Below are positions 37,701 through 41,446 of a DNA stretch of 64,000 nt, piece by piece; position 1 is the stretch's first letter, and each line of letters opens with the position of its first letter. The stretch spans positions 62,887,321-62,951,320 of the forward strand of contig NC_059075.1 in assembly GCF_020497125.1 (NCBI RefSeq), read 5' to 3'. A model generated the notes under the pieces. The model ran no database searches and was not told the origin of the DNA. It saw only the letters and a program-made list of their open reading frames with translations. This stretch comes from Mauremys mutica. Taxonomy: Eukaryota; Chordata; Testudines; Geoemydidae. A program made the position numbers and the translations under genes.

Positions 37701-39608
37701 GTGTGATTCCCTGCTTGAGGAGACATACCTGTGCTAGCTCTGACCAAGCTCGTGTGCTGAAAACAGAGTGTAGCTGCAGCGGAACGGGCTAGCTGCCCCA
37801 AGTACATATCTGTCCAAGATGCTAGACATGTACTCGGACCAGCTAGTCCCTCCTGCCACTTGCACTGCAATAACTACACTCTATTTTTAGCACACTAGCT
37901 CAATCAGAGATAGTATGGGTATGTCTCCTCACCCTGGGAATCGCACCCCAGCAGAACTCTCACCAGTGCCACTGACATCTAATAAGGACAAAAATGGATC
38001 CATCACTGGCTTCCTAGGAATCCCAGAAGCAATACTGATGTATCCAAAATTCCTTCCTCCCTCTGAAGCCCTTTCTTATGCTGGTTGTCCTTCCAGAAGA
38101 GCTGAGGGTGAGCAAATATCCTGGAAATCAGGGTTTAAACACGCAAAAGACCTTTAACCACCATGTCATGAAAATAATACACGTGGTCAGAGGTGACTCT
38201 ATTGAAGCTGATGAGGTGACATCTACTTACACCACTGCTGAATGTGACTCAGAGTCAGTAACAAGAAATATTTTAGAGACGAAAATCCATCTTTTATAAA
38301 TAATGAAGGTAACGAGAGAAGGGACATTTTCCATGCATCAAATCTAGGGTGACCAGATGTCCCGATTTTATAGGGACAGTCCTGATTTTTGGGTCTTTTT
38401 CTTATATAGGCTCCTATTACCCCCAACCGCTGTCCCGATTTTTCATATTTGCTGTCTGGTCACCCTAATCAAATCAAATGCAAAGAGAAATACAGAGAGT
38501 AATTTTGAAATTCCCAAAATTAAATAAGATGGTTCAAATGCTAAACCCAAGGGAGTTTCACCCATGAAACTTGAACTGCTGCTATCACTAGTTGTCAATT
38601 TAAACTGATACTCCATTATGTCCCAACCTTTCCTCCCTCCAGCTACATGAGCTTGGTTTTGAAATCCTCTAATTTACAGTACCTTAAATTCAGGATTCCC
38701 CTGCGCTGCACAGTGACTCCCATGCTCAGTTTTGACATTTCCCAAAGGATTTGTTTTAACGTTTCGATCCTGAAAAGAGAAGTGGGGAAATAAAAACATT
38801 GTCGAGCTTTATCATGAGTTCATAGTTGCAGTAACCCAGGCTGAACCCTCAGATTAGAATGGCTGTTCATTCTAACCCACTATGTTTCAATACTCACACT
38901 GGTGTCCCTACTACCAGGTCATTTTGCACTCACATGCTTTAATTGGCATAACTGGGGTGCAAGATGGGTACGAAACCCCATGTAAGTGCCACCCTTTTCT
39001 ATGAAACAATGGAGGAAGACTCCTCTCAGCTGTGGGACATCAAAGCAGCAGCAAACCTGCTTCCTATAGACTAACCCTGTAATAAAGTTTTGCTTTTCTA
39101 GCTCAAATCTCAGTTCTGTGCTTCCTACTTCCTCTGCTTATATTTAAAATAAAAATAAAAACTATGAAAAATGCAAAACAAAACAACACAGATGATCTGA
39201 ATTCTTAATCTCTCTCTCTTCTTTTGTTTCCCTTCCTTTTCTTTCCCCATCGCCTGCTACCATGTCTCATTTAGACATCAAGGATGAAATCTTAGCTGCA
39301 TTGAAGTCAATGTACATTTTGCCATTGATTTCAGTGAAGCCAGCATTTCACTCTTCAGGCTGAGACATATTGTCGTGCTTCCTGTTTGGAAAGAATCATG
39401 CACAGCAGCTGGTACATAAATACTATAATAAAGCAGGACTCGTATTACCTGCTTTGTGCTGTACACATCTGAATTGAAACCTTAAACAAATTTGGTGTTA
39501 GGGCTTTCTTACCTGAGGTGAACTAGTACATGATGCCATTTTGGTCTCTGTTGCAAGCAAGTCATATGTTACTACTGGCACATGAGCTGGCAGCGGCTCC
39601 TGAAACAT
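1564..39608 (-). CDS. PLA2G4E: Cytosolic phospholipase A2, epsilon-like (partial gene, 14 exons, 489 codons)
   Basis: This is the span of a multi-exon gene; the exons are listed separately. Joined in order, their phases agree at every junction and no stop occurs over 489 codons. Residues 1-61 are a low-similarity N-terminal extension. Residues about 65-190 are a C2 domain, with candidate calcium-loop residues D84, D90, N115, D140, D142, D147 and D148. A linker follows to about 320, then the start of the patatin-like cPLA2 catalytic domain. GGG at 379-381 and R383 match the oxyanion and Arg200 region of cPLA2-alpha. S411 in GLSGT is the predicted nucleophile, and the R-to-S spacing of 28 equals that of cPLA2-alpha. 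The second catalytic residue (Asp) is beyond the window. Group IV enzymes move to membranes through the C2 domain and cleave phospholipids; the epsilon member is a calcium-stimulated N-acyltransferase. Residue similarity, as I remember the family, favours epsilon over delta or zeta; that paralogue assignment is an inference. Confidence 0.85.
2290..2395 (+). repeat. MIR-like SINE remnant
   Basis: A degraded tRNA-derived head with a B-box-like GGGTTCAAATCC near 2335, followed by a stretch resembling the MIR core (TGTGACAGTGGGCAACTCA). It stops where the CR1 LINE begins, so the CR1 probably truncated it. Based on recognition by eye. Confidence 0.5.
2396..3896 (+). pseudogene. CR1 LINE, 5'-truncated, dead reverse transcriptase
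   Basis: This codes for the C-terminal half of a CR1 reverse transcriptase. Landmarks are a [24 protein letters not shown] start just after 2396, [21 protein letters not shown], and [12 protein letters not shown] near the end. The catalytic FADD box reads FAAD here (about 2909-2920), and the frame is broken by stops and shifts near 2757 and 3374. The 3' end is the CR1 tail TTCTTATGTTCTTATG at about 3880-3895. It lies on the plus strand in the intron between exons 13 and 14, antisense to the host gene. Confidence 0.9.
3897..5107. other. Intron sequence, nothing recognised
   Basis: The intron between exons 14 and 13. AT-rich DNA with only short open frames. I see no repeat that I can name. Confidence 0.4.
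5108..5244 (-). CDS. PLA2G4E: PLA2G4E-like exon 13 (oxyanion GGG and nucleophile Ser)
   Basis: 137 nt, codons 370-415. Acceptor GAACAG before 5244 and donor GTAAGC below 5108. It encodes [15 protein letters not shown] and ends in LSGLSGTTW. The glycine run and following Arg are the family's oxyanion and arginine site, and the Ser of GLSGT is the predicted nucleophile. It ends in phase 2 with TG of the Trp codon. This is the most diagnostic exon of the gene. Confidence 0.92.
5941..6235. mobile_element. Non-autonomous hAT element, 295 bp
   Basis: Termini are CAGGGGTAGGCAACC and GGTTACCGACCCCTG, an imperfect 15-bp inverted repeat. A perfect 8-bp target duplication GTGTACAC flanks it at 5933-5940 and 6236-6243. 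The interior is AT-rich and non-coding. It sits in the intron between exons 12 and 13. Confidence 0.88.
6468..6600. mobile_element. Possible decayed hAT MITE fragment
   Basis: It begins CAGGGGTTCCGAAACTGG, like a hAT terminus, and carries a stretch resembling the hAT 'gtggtccgcag/ggagccgc' type of end near 6580. No clear target duplication was found. Confidence 0.3.
6802..7051. mobile_element. Inverted pair of PLE terminal repeats
   Basis: A minus-oriented Penelope-like terminal repeat (6802 to about 6950, ending with the TTTCAGAGGGGTAGCC tail) faces a plus-oriented copy (about 6958-7051, TTAGTCTCTAAGGTGCCACA) across an AT-rich centre. Both carry the hammerhead-like motif. The minus copy keeps the core; the plus copy has CTAATGA and a damaged stem II. 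The flanking duplication is unclear. It is intronic, between exons 12 and 13 of the phospholipase gene. Confidence 0.75.
6883..6920 (-). ncRNA. Hammerhead-like motif, intronic, sense to host gene
   Basis: On the minus strand it reads CTGATGA, then a 6-bp stem (GTGGGT/GCCCAC around loop TCTA), then GAAA, then GC-TTAT-GC. The usual cleavage dinucleotide UC is CC here, so cleavage is doubtful. The direction is the same as transcription of the phospholipase gene. Confidence 0.55.
7174..7321 (-). CDS. PLA2G4E: PLA2G4E-like exon 12
   Basis: 148 nt, ending at codon 369. The chosen acceptor is TCCTAG before 7321, because it completes the Cys codon TG|T from exon 11 and keeps the frame. A nearer AG at 7302-7303 would create a stop at that junction. 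It encodes [13 protein letters not shown] and [11 protein letters not shown], which match the start of the catalytic domain of group IV enzymes. Donor GTATGT below 7174. Confidence 0.85.
7322..8772. other. Intron sequence with one MITE-like hairpin
   Basis: The first part of the intron between exons 12 and 11. A hairpin of two near-complementary 25-nt arms lies at 7757-7781 and 7792-7816 (AATCCTGGCCC and GGGGCCAGGATT ends), typical of a small MITE. The rest is AT-rich with nothing recognised. Confidence 0.5.
8773..8960 (-). mobile_element. tRNA-derived SINE
   Basis: On the minus strand there is an A-box-like TAGCTCATGCAGTAGAGG and, 3' of it, a B-box-like GGTTCGATCTC, spaced as in a tRNA. This is preceded and followed by non-tRNA sequence. 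It is a polymerase III-type SINE body in sense orientation to the host gene. Confidence 0.5.
8961..9908. other. Intron sequence, nothing recognised
   Basis: Remainder of the intron between exons 12 and 11. No repeat or exon-like signal I can support. Confidence 0.4.
9909..9946 (-). CDS. PLA2G4E: PLA2G4E-like exon 11 (38-nt small exon)
   Basis: Acceptor with a good pyrimidine tract (TTGTTTTTCAG) before 9946 and donor GTAAGA below 9909. It encodes [12 protein letters not shown] plus TG of a Cys codon. In the family this is the VxLxxKAED segment between the linker and LDVRLGYDL. The phase fits both neighbours (0 in, 2 out). Confidence 0.78.
9947..11678. other. Intron sequence, nothing recognised
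   Basis: The intron between exons 11 and 10. Several open frames up to about 155 codons occur on both strands but show no family resemblance and overlap each other; I treat them as chance. Confidence 0.4.
11679..11765 (-). CDS. PLA2G4E: PLA2G4E-like exon 10
   Basis: 87 nt, 29 codons (279-307), phase 0 at both ends. Acceptor TGCTCCCAG before 11765 and donor GTGAGT below 11679. The peptide includes [17 protein letters not shown], which matches the LxSLPxGQE stretch of the linker in epsilon and zeta enzymes. Confidence 0.82.
11885..12051 (-). CDS. PLA2G4E: PLA2G4E-like exon 9
   Basis: 167 nt, codons 223-278. Acceptor TTCCTTCAG before 12051 and donor GTATGT below 11885. GG completes an Arg codon from exon 8. 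It encodes [15 protein letters not shown] and [16 protein letters not shown], recalling the KDLLVMVNESFENTQ region of human epsilon. Confidence 0.84.
12052..13696. other. Intron sequence with a MITE-like remnant
   Basis: The intron between exons 9 and 8. At about 12550-12660 lies a degraded 'cttttcaaaagtg / tgaaaatcagg' type repeat also seen near 25.7, 30.2 and 43.1 kb. The rest is AT-rich with nothing recognised. Confidence 0.35.
13697..13754 (-). CDS. PLA2G4E: PLA2G4E-like exon 8 (58 nt)
   Basis: Acceptor CTCTGTTACAG before 13754. Two donors are possible; GTGAGG just below 13697 is chosen because it leaves phase 1 and joins exon 9 in frame. It encodes [19 protein letters not shown], matching the VSRxxxCLEV segment after the C2 domain. 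Confidence 0.8.
14205..14560. repeat. Degenerate tandem repeat, about 149-bp period
   Basis: Three related stretches (about 14205-14270, 14350-14415 and 14505-14560) share 'gagctgacagctac..ctc..tctccca'-like sequence at a spacing close to 149 bp. The units are strongly diverged. Intron between exons 7 and 8. Confidence 0.4.
14601..14643 (-). CDS. PLA2G4E: PLA2G4E-like exon 7 (43-nt small exon)
   Basis: Acceptor TTTCCTAG before 14643 and donor GTAACT below 14601. One base completes an Ile codon from exon 6, then [14 protein letters not shown] follows in phase and ends on a codon boundary. This matches the PxxxVTNGVLV signature immediately after the C2 domain in the family, which identifies this very small exon. 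Confidence 0.82.
15380..16177. mobile_element. Non-autonomous hAT element, 798 bp, with G-rich minisatellite
   Basis: Termini are CAGTGGTTTTCAAAC and GTTTGAAAGCCAATG. The 8-bp target duplication is GTCTAGAC at 15372-15379 and GTCTAGAT at 16178-16185 (7 of 8). The left half (15460-15760) is a G-rich minisatellite and the right half is GC-rich. Open frames inside are artefacts of the GC bias. Confidence 0.85.
15460..15760 (+). repeat. G-rich minisatellite inside hAT
   Basis: Irregular units of roughly 30-35 bp built on GGGGCTCAGGGCTGGGGCAG, with many runs of four or more G. The same unit type recurs in the larger element at 56780-58175. Confidence 0.75.
17003..17043 (-). CDS. PLA2G4E: PLA2G4E-like exon 6 (41-nt small exon)
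   Basis: Acceptor TTTATTTTTAG before 17043 and donor GTAAGT below 17003. It encodes [13 protein letters not shown] plus AT. EELEVEF marks the last strand of the C2 domain in the epsilon, delta and zeta enzymes. Phase 0 in, 2 out. Confidence 0.83.
17080..17215 (+). repeat. CR1 3'-end fragment
   Basis: Contains GGCCTGTGAAATACAGAGGG and AATGGTCCCTTCTGGCCTAA, the typical CR1 3' UTR end, stopping at 'ctctatgaa'. Non-coding; plus strand. Confidence 0.7.
17216..18188. other. Intron sequence, nothing recognised
   Basis: The intron between exons 6 and 5. A 229-codon open frame on the plus strand begins here but runs antisense across exon 5, so it is not accepted as a gene. Confidence 0.45.
18189..18320 (-). 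CDS. PLA2G4E: PLA2G4E-like exon 5 (C2 domain, third calcium loop)
   Basis: 132 nt, 44 codons (132-175), phase 0 at both ends. Acceptor TTCCCAG before 18320 and donor GTGAGG below 18189. It encodes [20 protein letters not shown], near identical in pattern to the NVLELSVxDEDTVTPDDH of PLA2G4E, followed by [10 protein letters not shown]. The acidic cluster DED..DD is the third calcium-binding loop. Confidence 0.92.
18321..19794. other. Intron sequence, mostly unassigned
   Basis: First part of the intron between exons 5 and 4. A short 'ttttgctcctattgac...' MITE-like remnant occurs near 18955-19030. Otherwise AT-rich with nothing recognised. Confidence 0.35.
19807..20015. mobile_element. Head-to-head PLE terminal repeats forming a long palindrome
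   Basis: An 87-nt arm at 19841-19927 is the reverse complement of 19929-20015 with one mismatch (a CpG-type change). The left arm extends outward to 19807 (CAGAGGGGTAGCCG, the PLE tail). The whole unit is bounded by a perfect 12-bp target duplication ATTACTACCTTT at 19795-19806 and 20016-20027, so the inverted pair inserted as one piece. Each arm carries a hammerhead-like motif of the CCGAAGA subfamily with stem GTGGGT-ATTC-ACCCAC. Confidence 0.9.
19932..19969 (+). ncRNA. Hammerhead-like motif, substituted core
   Basis: Reads CCGAAGA, a perfect 6-bp stem II around loop ATTC, GAAA, GC-TCAT-GC, then TG where UC is expected. The core differs from CUGAUGA at two positions and the cleavage dinucleotide is lost, so it is probably inactive. 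The left arm of the palindrome holds the same motif on the minus strand with GAAA changed to AAAA. Confidence 0.5.
20253..20283 (-). other. Candidate cryptic or poison exon, 31 nt
   Basis: It is bounded by a good acceptor (pyrimidine-rich tract ending CCATAG) and a consensus donor GTAAGT, in sense orientation between exons 5 and 4. Both neighbours meet in phase 0 without it, and 31 nt would shift the frame and reach TGA early in exon 5. It may be an unused decoy or a regulated poison exon. Confidence 0.35.
20690..21320. repeat. 'Agagctggtc' MITE-like repeat with (TTTA)n
   Basis: Starts AGAGCTGGTCATCAAAA, contains a TTTA microsatellite (20722-20750) and paired stretches of AAAATTT-type sequence. 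Related pieces occur near 39.8, 41.0 and 62.2 kb. The ends were not resolved and there is no coding content. Confidence 0.4.
22188..22324 (-). CDS. PLA2G4E: PLA2G4E-like exon 4 (C2 domain, first and second loops)
   Basis: 137 nt, codons 86-131. Acceptor TTTATACAG before 22324 and donor GTAAGA below 22188. It encodes [19 protein letters not shown] and [17 protein letters not shown]. DCYVxLxLPTA and NPxWNETF are the family signature of the C2 domain. Phase 1 in, 0 out. Confidence 0.92.
22625..22715 (+). repeat. MIR/L2-type 3' fragment
   Basis: Contains TTATCCCCATTTTACAGATG followed by GGGGAACTGAGGCACAGAGAG, the widely conserved MIR/L2 3' end. Old amniote repeat. Confidence 0.75.
23336..23573. 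mobile_element. MITE with GTCTACAC/GTAGAC termini
   Basis: Left end GGCATGTCTACACAGCTG, right end GTAGCGTAGACCAG, with partly complementary subterminal sequence (CTCTCTCC / GGAGAG). It resembles the Harbinger-like MITEs in this window. Intron between exons 3 and 4. Confidence 0.55.
23574..26773. other. Intron sequence with a small hairpin repeat
   Basis: The middle of the intron between exons 4 and 3. At 25744-25816 two 23-nt arms (GGCCTGATTTTCAGAG.. and ..CTCTGAAAATCAGGCC) match at 22 positions and form a MITE-like hairpin. The remainder shows no exon or repeat I can name. Confidence 0.45.
26774..27190. mobile_element. MITE interrupted by a SINE
   Basis: A left end GGCCATGTCTATG and a right end TCTAGTGTAGACATAAC look like one GTCTACAC-type MITE. 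The SINE at about 26792-26970 lies between them. The interior right part contains CTCAGGGGTGTGAAAAAG, typical of these MITEs. Confidence 0.45.
26792..26970 (+). mobile_element. tRNA-derived SINE with CR1-like tail
   Basis: A box TAGCTCAGTGGTTTGAGCAT and B box GGTTGTGGGTTCAATCC are spaced as in a tRNA, as in the turtle tRNA-derived SINE type. The 3' part (GACTAGATGACCTCCTGAGA, then CTATGATTCTA) is CR1-like, which suggests mobilisation by CR1. Confidence 0.85.
27191..28232. other. Intron sequence, mostly unassigned
   Basis: A short 'gggcctgatccaatg ... cattggaccaggccc' inverted-repeat MITE piece lies at about 27370-27445. Nothing else recognised. Confidence 0.4.
28233..28305 (-). CDS. PLA2G4E: PLA2G4E-like exon 3 (start of C2 domain)
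   Basis: 73 nt, codons 62-85 plus one base. Acceptor TCTTCTACAG before 28305 and donor GTGAGT below 28233. It encodes [20 protein letters not shown], matching LSPCxLLTVRxIRMxN of human epsilon. It begins with an in-frame ATG directly after the acceptor, so a shorter isoform could start here. Confidence 0.9.
28306..30734. other. Intron sequence with a GTTT microsatellite
   Basis: Large intron between exons 3 and 2. (GTTT)n at about 28626-28648 and a MITE-like 'attttcaaaggagcttaaggg' piece at about 30185-30270. A 125-codon open frame at 29219-29596 has no family resemblance and is not called a gene. Confidence 0.4.
30735..31680. mobile_element. MITE split by a CR1 insertion
   Basis: The left part (30735-30838) has GGGTATGTCTACACCGGAG and CTAAAAATAGAAGTGTA. 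The right part (31547-31680) has GCAGCGCAAGCAGTGGGATG and ends in TAACACTTCTATTT. Together they match the layout of the MITEs at 35.3, 37.7 and 43.6 kb with the CR1 between them. Confidence 0.6.
30839..31546 (+). pseudogene. CR1 LINE 3' fragment
   Basis: Open for about 160 codons from 30868, with [18 protein letters not shown] and [20 protein letters not shown], the C-terminal end of CR1 ORF2. It is followed by a 3' UTR ending GCCATTCTTATGTTCTTATG. 5'-truncated; younger and better preserved than the copy at 2396. Confidence 0.88.
32179..33969 (+). pseudogene. Broken transposase-like gene, unassigned superfamily
   Basis: Reading starts at ATG 32179 ([11 protein letters not shown]), is interrupted by a 93-96 bp PLE unit, resumes at 32308 and stays open to a TGA at 33817. 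Without that stop it would run 49 more codons to TAG at 33967. The N-terminus has Cys pairs ([21 protein letters not shown]) suggesting zinc binding. An acidic Ser-rich stretch follows (about 32700-32790). The C-terminal half has [39 protein letters not shown] and SDEHGE, a spacing compatible with an RNase H-like DDE core. The TGA replaces the codon after GE, most simply a CGA to TGA CpG change. I recall related multi-copy proteins in arthropods, Hydra and turtles but cannot name the superfamily. Plus strand, antisense to the host gene, in its second intron. Confidence 0.75.
32215..32304 (+). mobile_element. Short PLE hammerhead unit inserted in the transposase gene
   Basis: About 90 bp starting GCATCCGAAGAAGTGGG and ending GGATTCTTTGCTGCTT, the same unit as the right arm at 19928-20015. 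It lies between the Asn and Phe codons of the N-terminal zinc-binding stretch. Flanks AACCTT and AACTT look like an imperfect short target duplication. The net insertion is 96 bp but introduces an in-frame TAG. Confidence 0.85.
34311..35277. other. Intron sequence, nothing recognised
   Basis: AT-rich, only short open frames. A weak 'cctgtctacatgag' MITE-like end occurs at about 35143. Confidence 0.35.
35278..35605. mobile_element. Long-TIR MITE (GTCTACAC type)
   Basis: Left CTATGTCTGCATTATG, right CATAGTGTAGACATACCC. The subterminal arms are imperfect inverted repeats (CAGCTCACC..CTCTCATCTCAG against CTCAGATGAGAGCTAGC). Non-coding. Confidence 0.6.
35745..36660 (+). repeat. LTR-like or other interspersed repeat
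   Basis: Contains GTGACTTGGGGCTGGCCACC, GTGGGTGGTTATCCTG, ACAATGGCTTTTTGGACTAT and, near 36360, a GTTAAAAAAAGTTATAGTTG stretch. I recall this arrangement as a multi-copy LTR-like repeat in turtles. Ends not resolved; no coding sequence. Confidence 0.4.
36775..37010 (-). repeat. CR1 fragment, antisense
   Basis: Includes AAAGACATTCAATCTTGATT, CAAATCCACCACATCCTTTG and TTTGTTCCAGTGGTTAATTA, which match the reverse complement of the CR1 3' UTR. Short and diverged. Confidence 0.65.
37676..37955. mobile_element. Long-TIR MITE (GTCTACAC type)
   Basis: The left arm (CAGCTGGGGGTGTGATTCC..GCTAGCTCTG) and the right arm (CTCAATCAGAGATAG..GGGAATCGCACCCCAGCAG) are inverted repeats of about 85 bp. It starts GGGTATGTCAACAC. 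Non-coding. Confidence 0.65.
38347..38465. mobile_element. 119-bp MITE with TA target duplication
   Basis: Termini GGGTGACCAGATGTCCCGAT and TGCTGTCTGGTCACCC share an 11-bp inverted repeat. TA dinucleotides at 38345-38346 and 38466-38467 suggest a Tc1/mariner-type target. Intron between exons 2 and 3. Confidence 0.75.
38683..38769 (-). CDS. PLA2G4E: PLA2G4E-like exon 2 (N-terminal extension)
   Basis: 87 nt, 29 codons (33-61), phase 0 at both ends. Acceptor TCTCTTTTCAG before 38769 and donor GTACTG below 38683. The peptide ([19 protein letters not shown]...) has low complexity and no domain. It is called because of its splice sites, open frame and phase; similarity does not support it strongly. 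Confidence 0.65.
39513..39608 (-). CDS. PLA2G4E: PLA2G4E-like exon 1, start codon
   Basis: 96 nt, 32 codons from ATG at 39608-39606 to donor GTAAGA below 39513 ([18 protein letters not shown]...). No upstream in-frame stop was confirmed close to this ATG. TTTCAG|GAG just after it could instead be an acceptor, so the true start is uncertain. A TATA-like box lies about 41 nt upstream. Confidence 0.6.
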
Positions 39609-39648
39609 GTTTGCAGACTTTACACTGGCAGGTGTCAGTGAGAAGTTG

Positions 39649-39657
39649 TTTTATAAA
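39649..39657 (-). promoter_or_regulatory. TATA-like box upstream of exon 1
   Basis: Reads TTTATAAAA on the minus strand, about 41 nt before the proposed ATG. This would put transcription start near 39625 and give a very short leader. Inference from position and motif only. Confidence 0.35.
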
Positions 39658-39789
39658 TGGACTTACTTAGAGCTCCACCCATCTCATTTCTGCAAGGAAA
39701 GATGGCCCCTCCCAGCCTCCTCCCACTACTGTAGAGTGTGATTGAATGCACTGGATGACTGTAAACTGGCGAAATTTATTTTGCAGCTG

Positions 39790-39960
39790 TATTGGGCAGT
39801 AGAGCCGGTAGGAAATTTTCCAATGGAATTTTTTTAATTGTAAAATGCTGATTCATCAAAATTGAAATGTTCTGCAGAAACATCTCATTTTCAGTAAAAT
39901 TTGGACAGAAATCATGCAGATTTTGGAGGGAAATCTACCTGGTTTCCTGCAATCTGAGCT
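39790..39960. repeat. 'Gtaggaaattttcc' MITE-like repeat
   Basis: Contains GGAAATTTTCCAATGG and AAAATGCTGATTCATCAAAA, the same type of sequence as at 62.2 kb (reverse orientation) and 20.7 kb. Ends not resolved. Confidence 0.4.
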
Positions 39961-40140
39961 GTCTCCTCTGCAGCCCACTTGGTGGGCTGCCAATGGAGGC
40001 GGGGTCTTGGGGGGATACATCTCCTACAGCAAGTGGCAGCCTGCAGCAGCAAATCCCAGAGTCTGGGTTGAAAGATTCAGGCTCGGGCTCGGTCATTAAA
40101 AATAGAGATGCAAATGTAGCAGCTCGGGCTGGAGCTCAGG

Positions 40141-40497
40141 CAGGGCTGGCTCTACAGTTTTCGCCGCCCCAAGCAGCACGCCAAATTGCCGCCGGACAGT
40201 GAGGTCAGTCCGTGTGCCCTTAGGACGGCAGGCGCATTTCCGCCGCAGCAGCAATTCGGCGGCAGCTTCTATGTTTAGATGAAGCCGCCCTGGACAGCTA
40301 AACATAGAAGCTGCTGCCGAATTGCTCTCACCACGGAAACGCACATGCTGCCCTAAGGGCACACAGACTGCCCCCGCTGTCCGCGGTGGCATTTCGATGC
40401 ACTGCTTGGGGGCAAAACAACAGGGACTGCCTGCCACCCCTTGCAGAATGCTGCCCCAAGCACCAGCTTGGAATGCTGGTGCCTGGAGCCAGCCCTG
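40141..40497. mobile_element. Non-autonomous hAT element, 357 bp
   Basis: Termini CAGGGCTGGCTCTAC and GGAGCCAGCCCTG, with a perfect 8-bp duplication AGCTCAGG at 40133-40140 and 40498-40505. The centre holds an inverted pair around 40258-40320 (GCAGCTTCTATGTTTAG / CTAAACATAGAAGCTGC). The open frames inside come from GC bias. Confidence 0.9.
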
Positions 40498-40786
40498 AGC
40501 TCAGGTTCAGAAGCCTACGGAGTGGCTGGGCTTCTGAGCCCCAGCTCCAGCCCAAGCAACTATTTTTAGCATCATAGTGCAAGCCCTGCAAGCCCAACTC
40601 TATGGACCAAGGCACTGAGACTCATTGCTGCAAGCTGCCACTTGCTGTGTAGACATACCCTTGAAGTCCCATTCTTTGGACTTGCAGGTGCCTGGCTTCT
40701 CAGCATCCCATGAGGTGAGCATCTAGAGCCCCTGGCAGGTTGAGAGCCTGGGAAACATTTAAGTAATAATTGGAGATATACCAATC

Positions 40787-40952
40787 TCCTAGAACTGGAA
40801 GGGACCCTGAAAGGTCATCAAGTCCAGCCCCCTGCCGTCACTAGCAGGACCAATTTTTGCCTCAGACCCTTACGTGGCCCCCTCAAGGATTGAACTCACA
40901 ACCCTGGGTTTAGCAGGCTAATGCTCAAACCACTGAGCTATCCCTCCCCCCG
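40787..40952 (-). mobile_element. tRNA-derived SINE, antisense
   Basis: On the minus strand it begins GGGATAGCTCAGTGGTTTGA (A box), then GGTTGTGAGTTCAATCC (B box), and ends with the CR1-like GACTTGATGACCTTTCAGGG. Same family as the copy at 26.8 kb. Confidence 0.85.
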
Positions 40953-41446
40953 CTTTCAGAAAGATCAATTCAAAAGGGGTTTTTTTGCTTTTTTTCCAAA
41001 CCCAATTTCAGAACCCCCCATTCCACAGGGAATATTTGAAATTTTGAGTTTTCATTCTGATGTGGAAAGAAAATTTCTCCAACATTTTTGAATTCCCCAC
41101 AAAACGGGAATTCCAGGCTCCAAGCAGCTCTAGTGGGCAAGGGAGACCAGACCAAAAGGGTCCTCCATTCTTTGTAAAGCACTTTTAATCTAACAAGAGC
41201 CTAAAAACCTTCTCTCTGTGTCTGTACAATGAAATGTAGCTTTCTTTGTTGTGGAGAGAGTTAAACTACCCTCCCGCCCCAGTACTCTCAGTAGAGGAGG
41301 GGAAATTTAGGCTGATACAGTTGGTCGAATCCCTACTAGACCAAAAGGGCAGAGAAATGAATAACATCTAAGCAGACAGAAGCTCACTTTTTAAGGTCTC
41401 CACAGAAAGGCAATGTGGTAGGAGCAGGTTTTACAAAGCAGGAATT
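40953..41446. other. Flank between SINE and PLE
   Basis: Contains AAAATTT-type MITE-like sequence at about 40960-41135 ending near CAAGCAGCTCT. The rest is unassigned. Confidence 0.35.
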
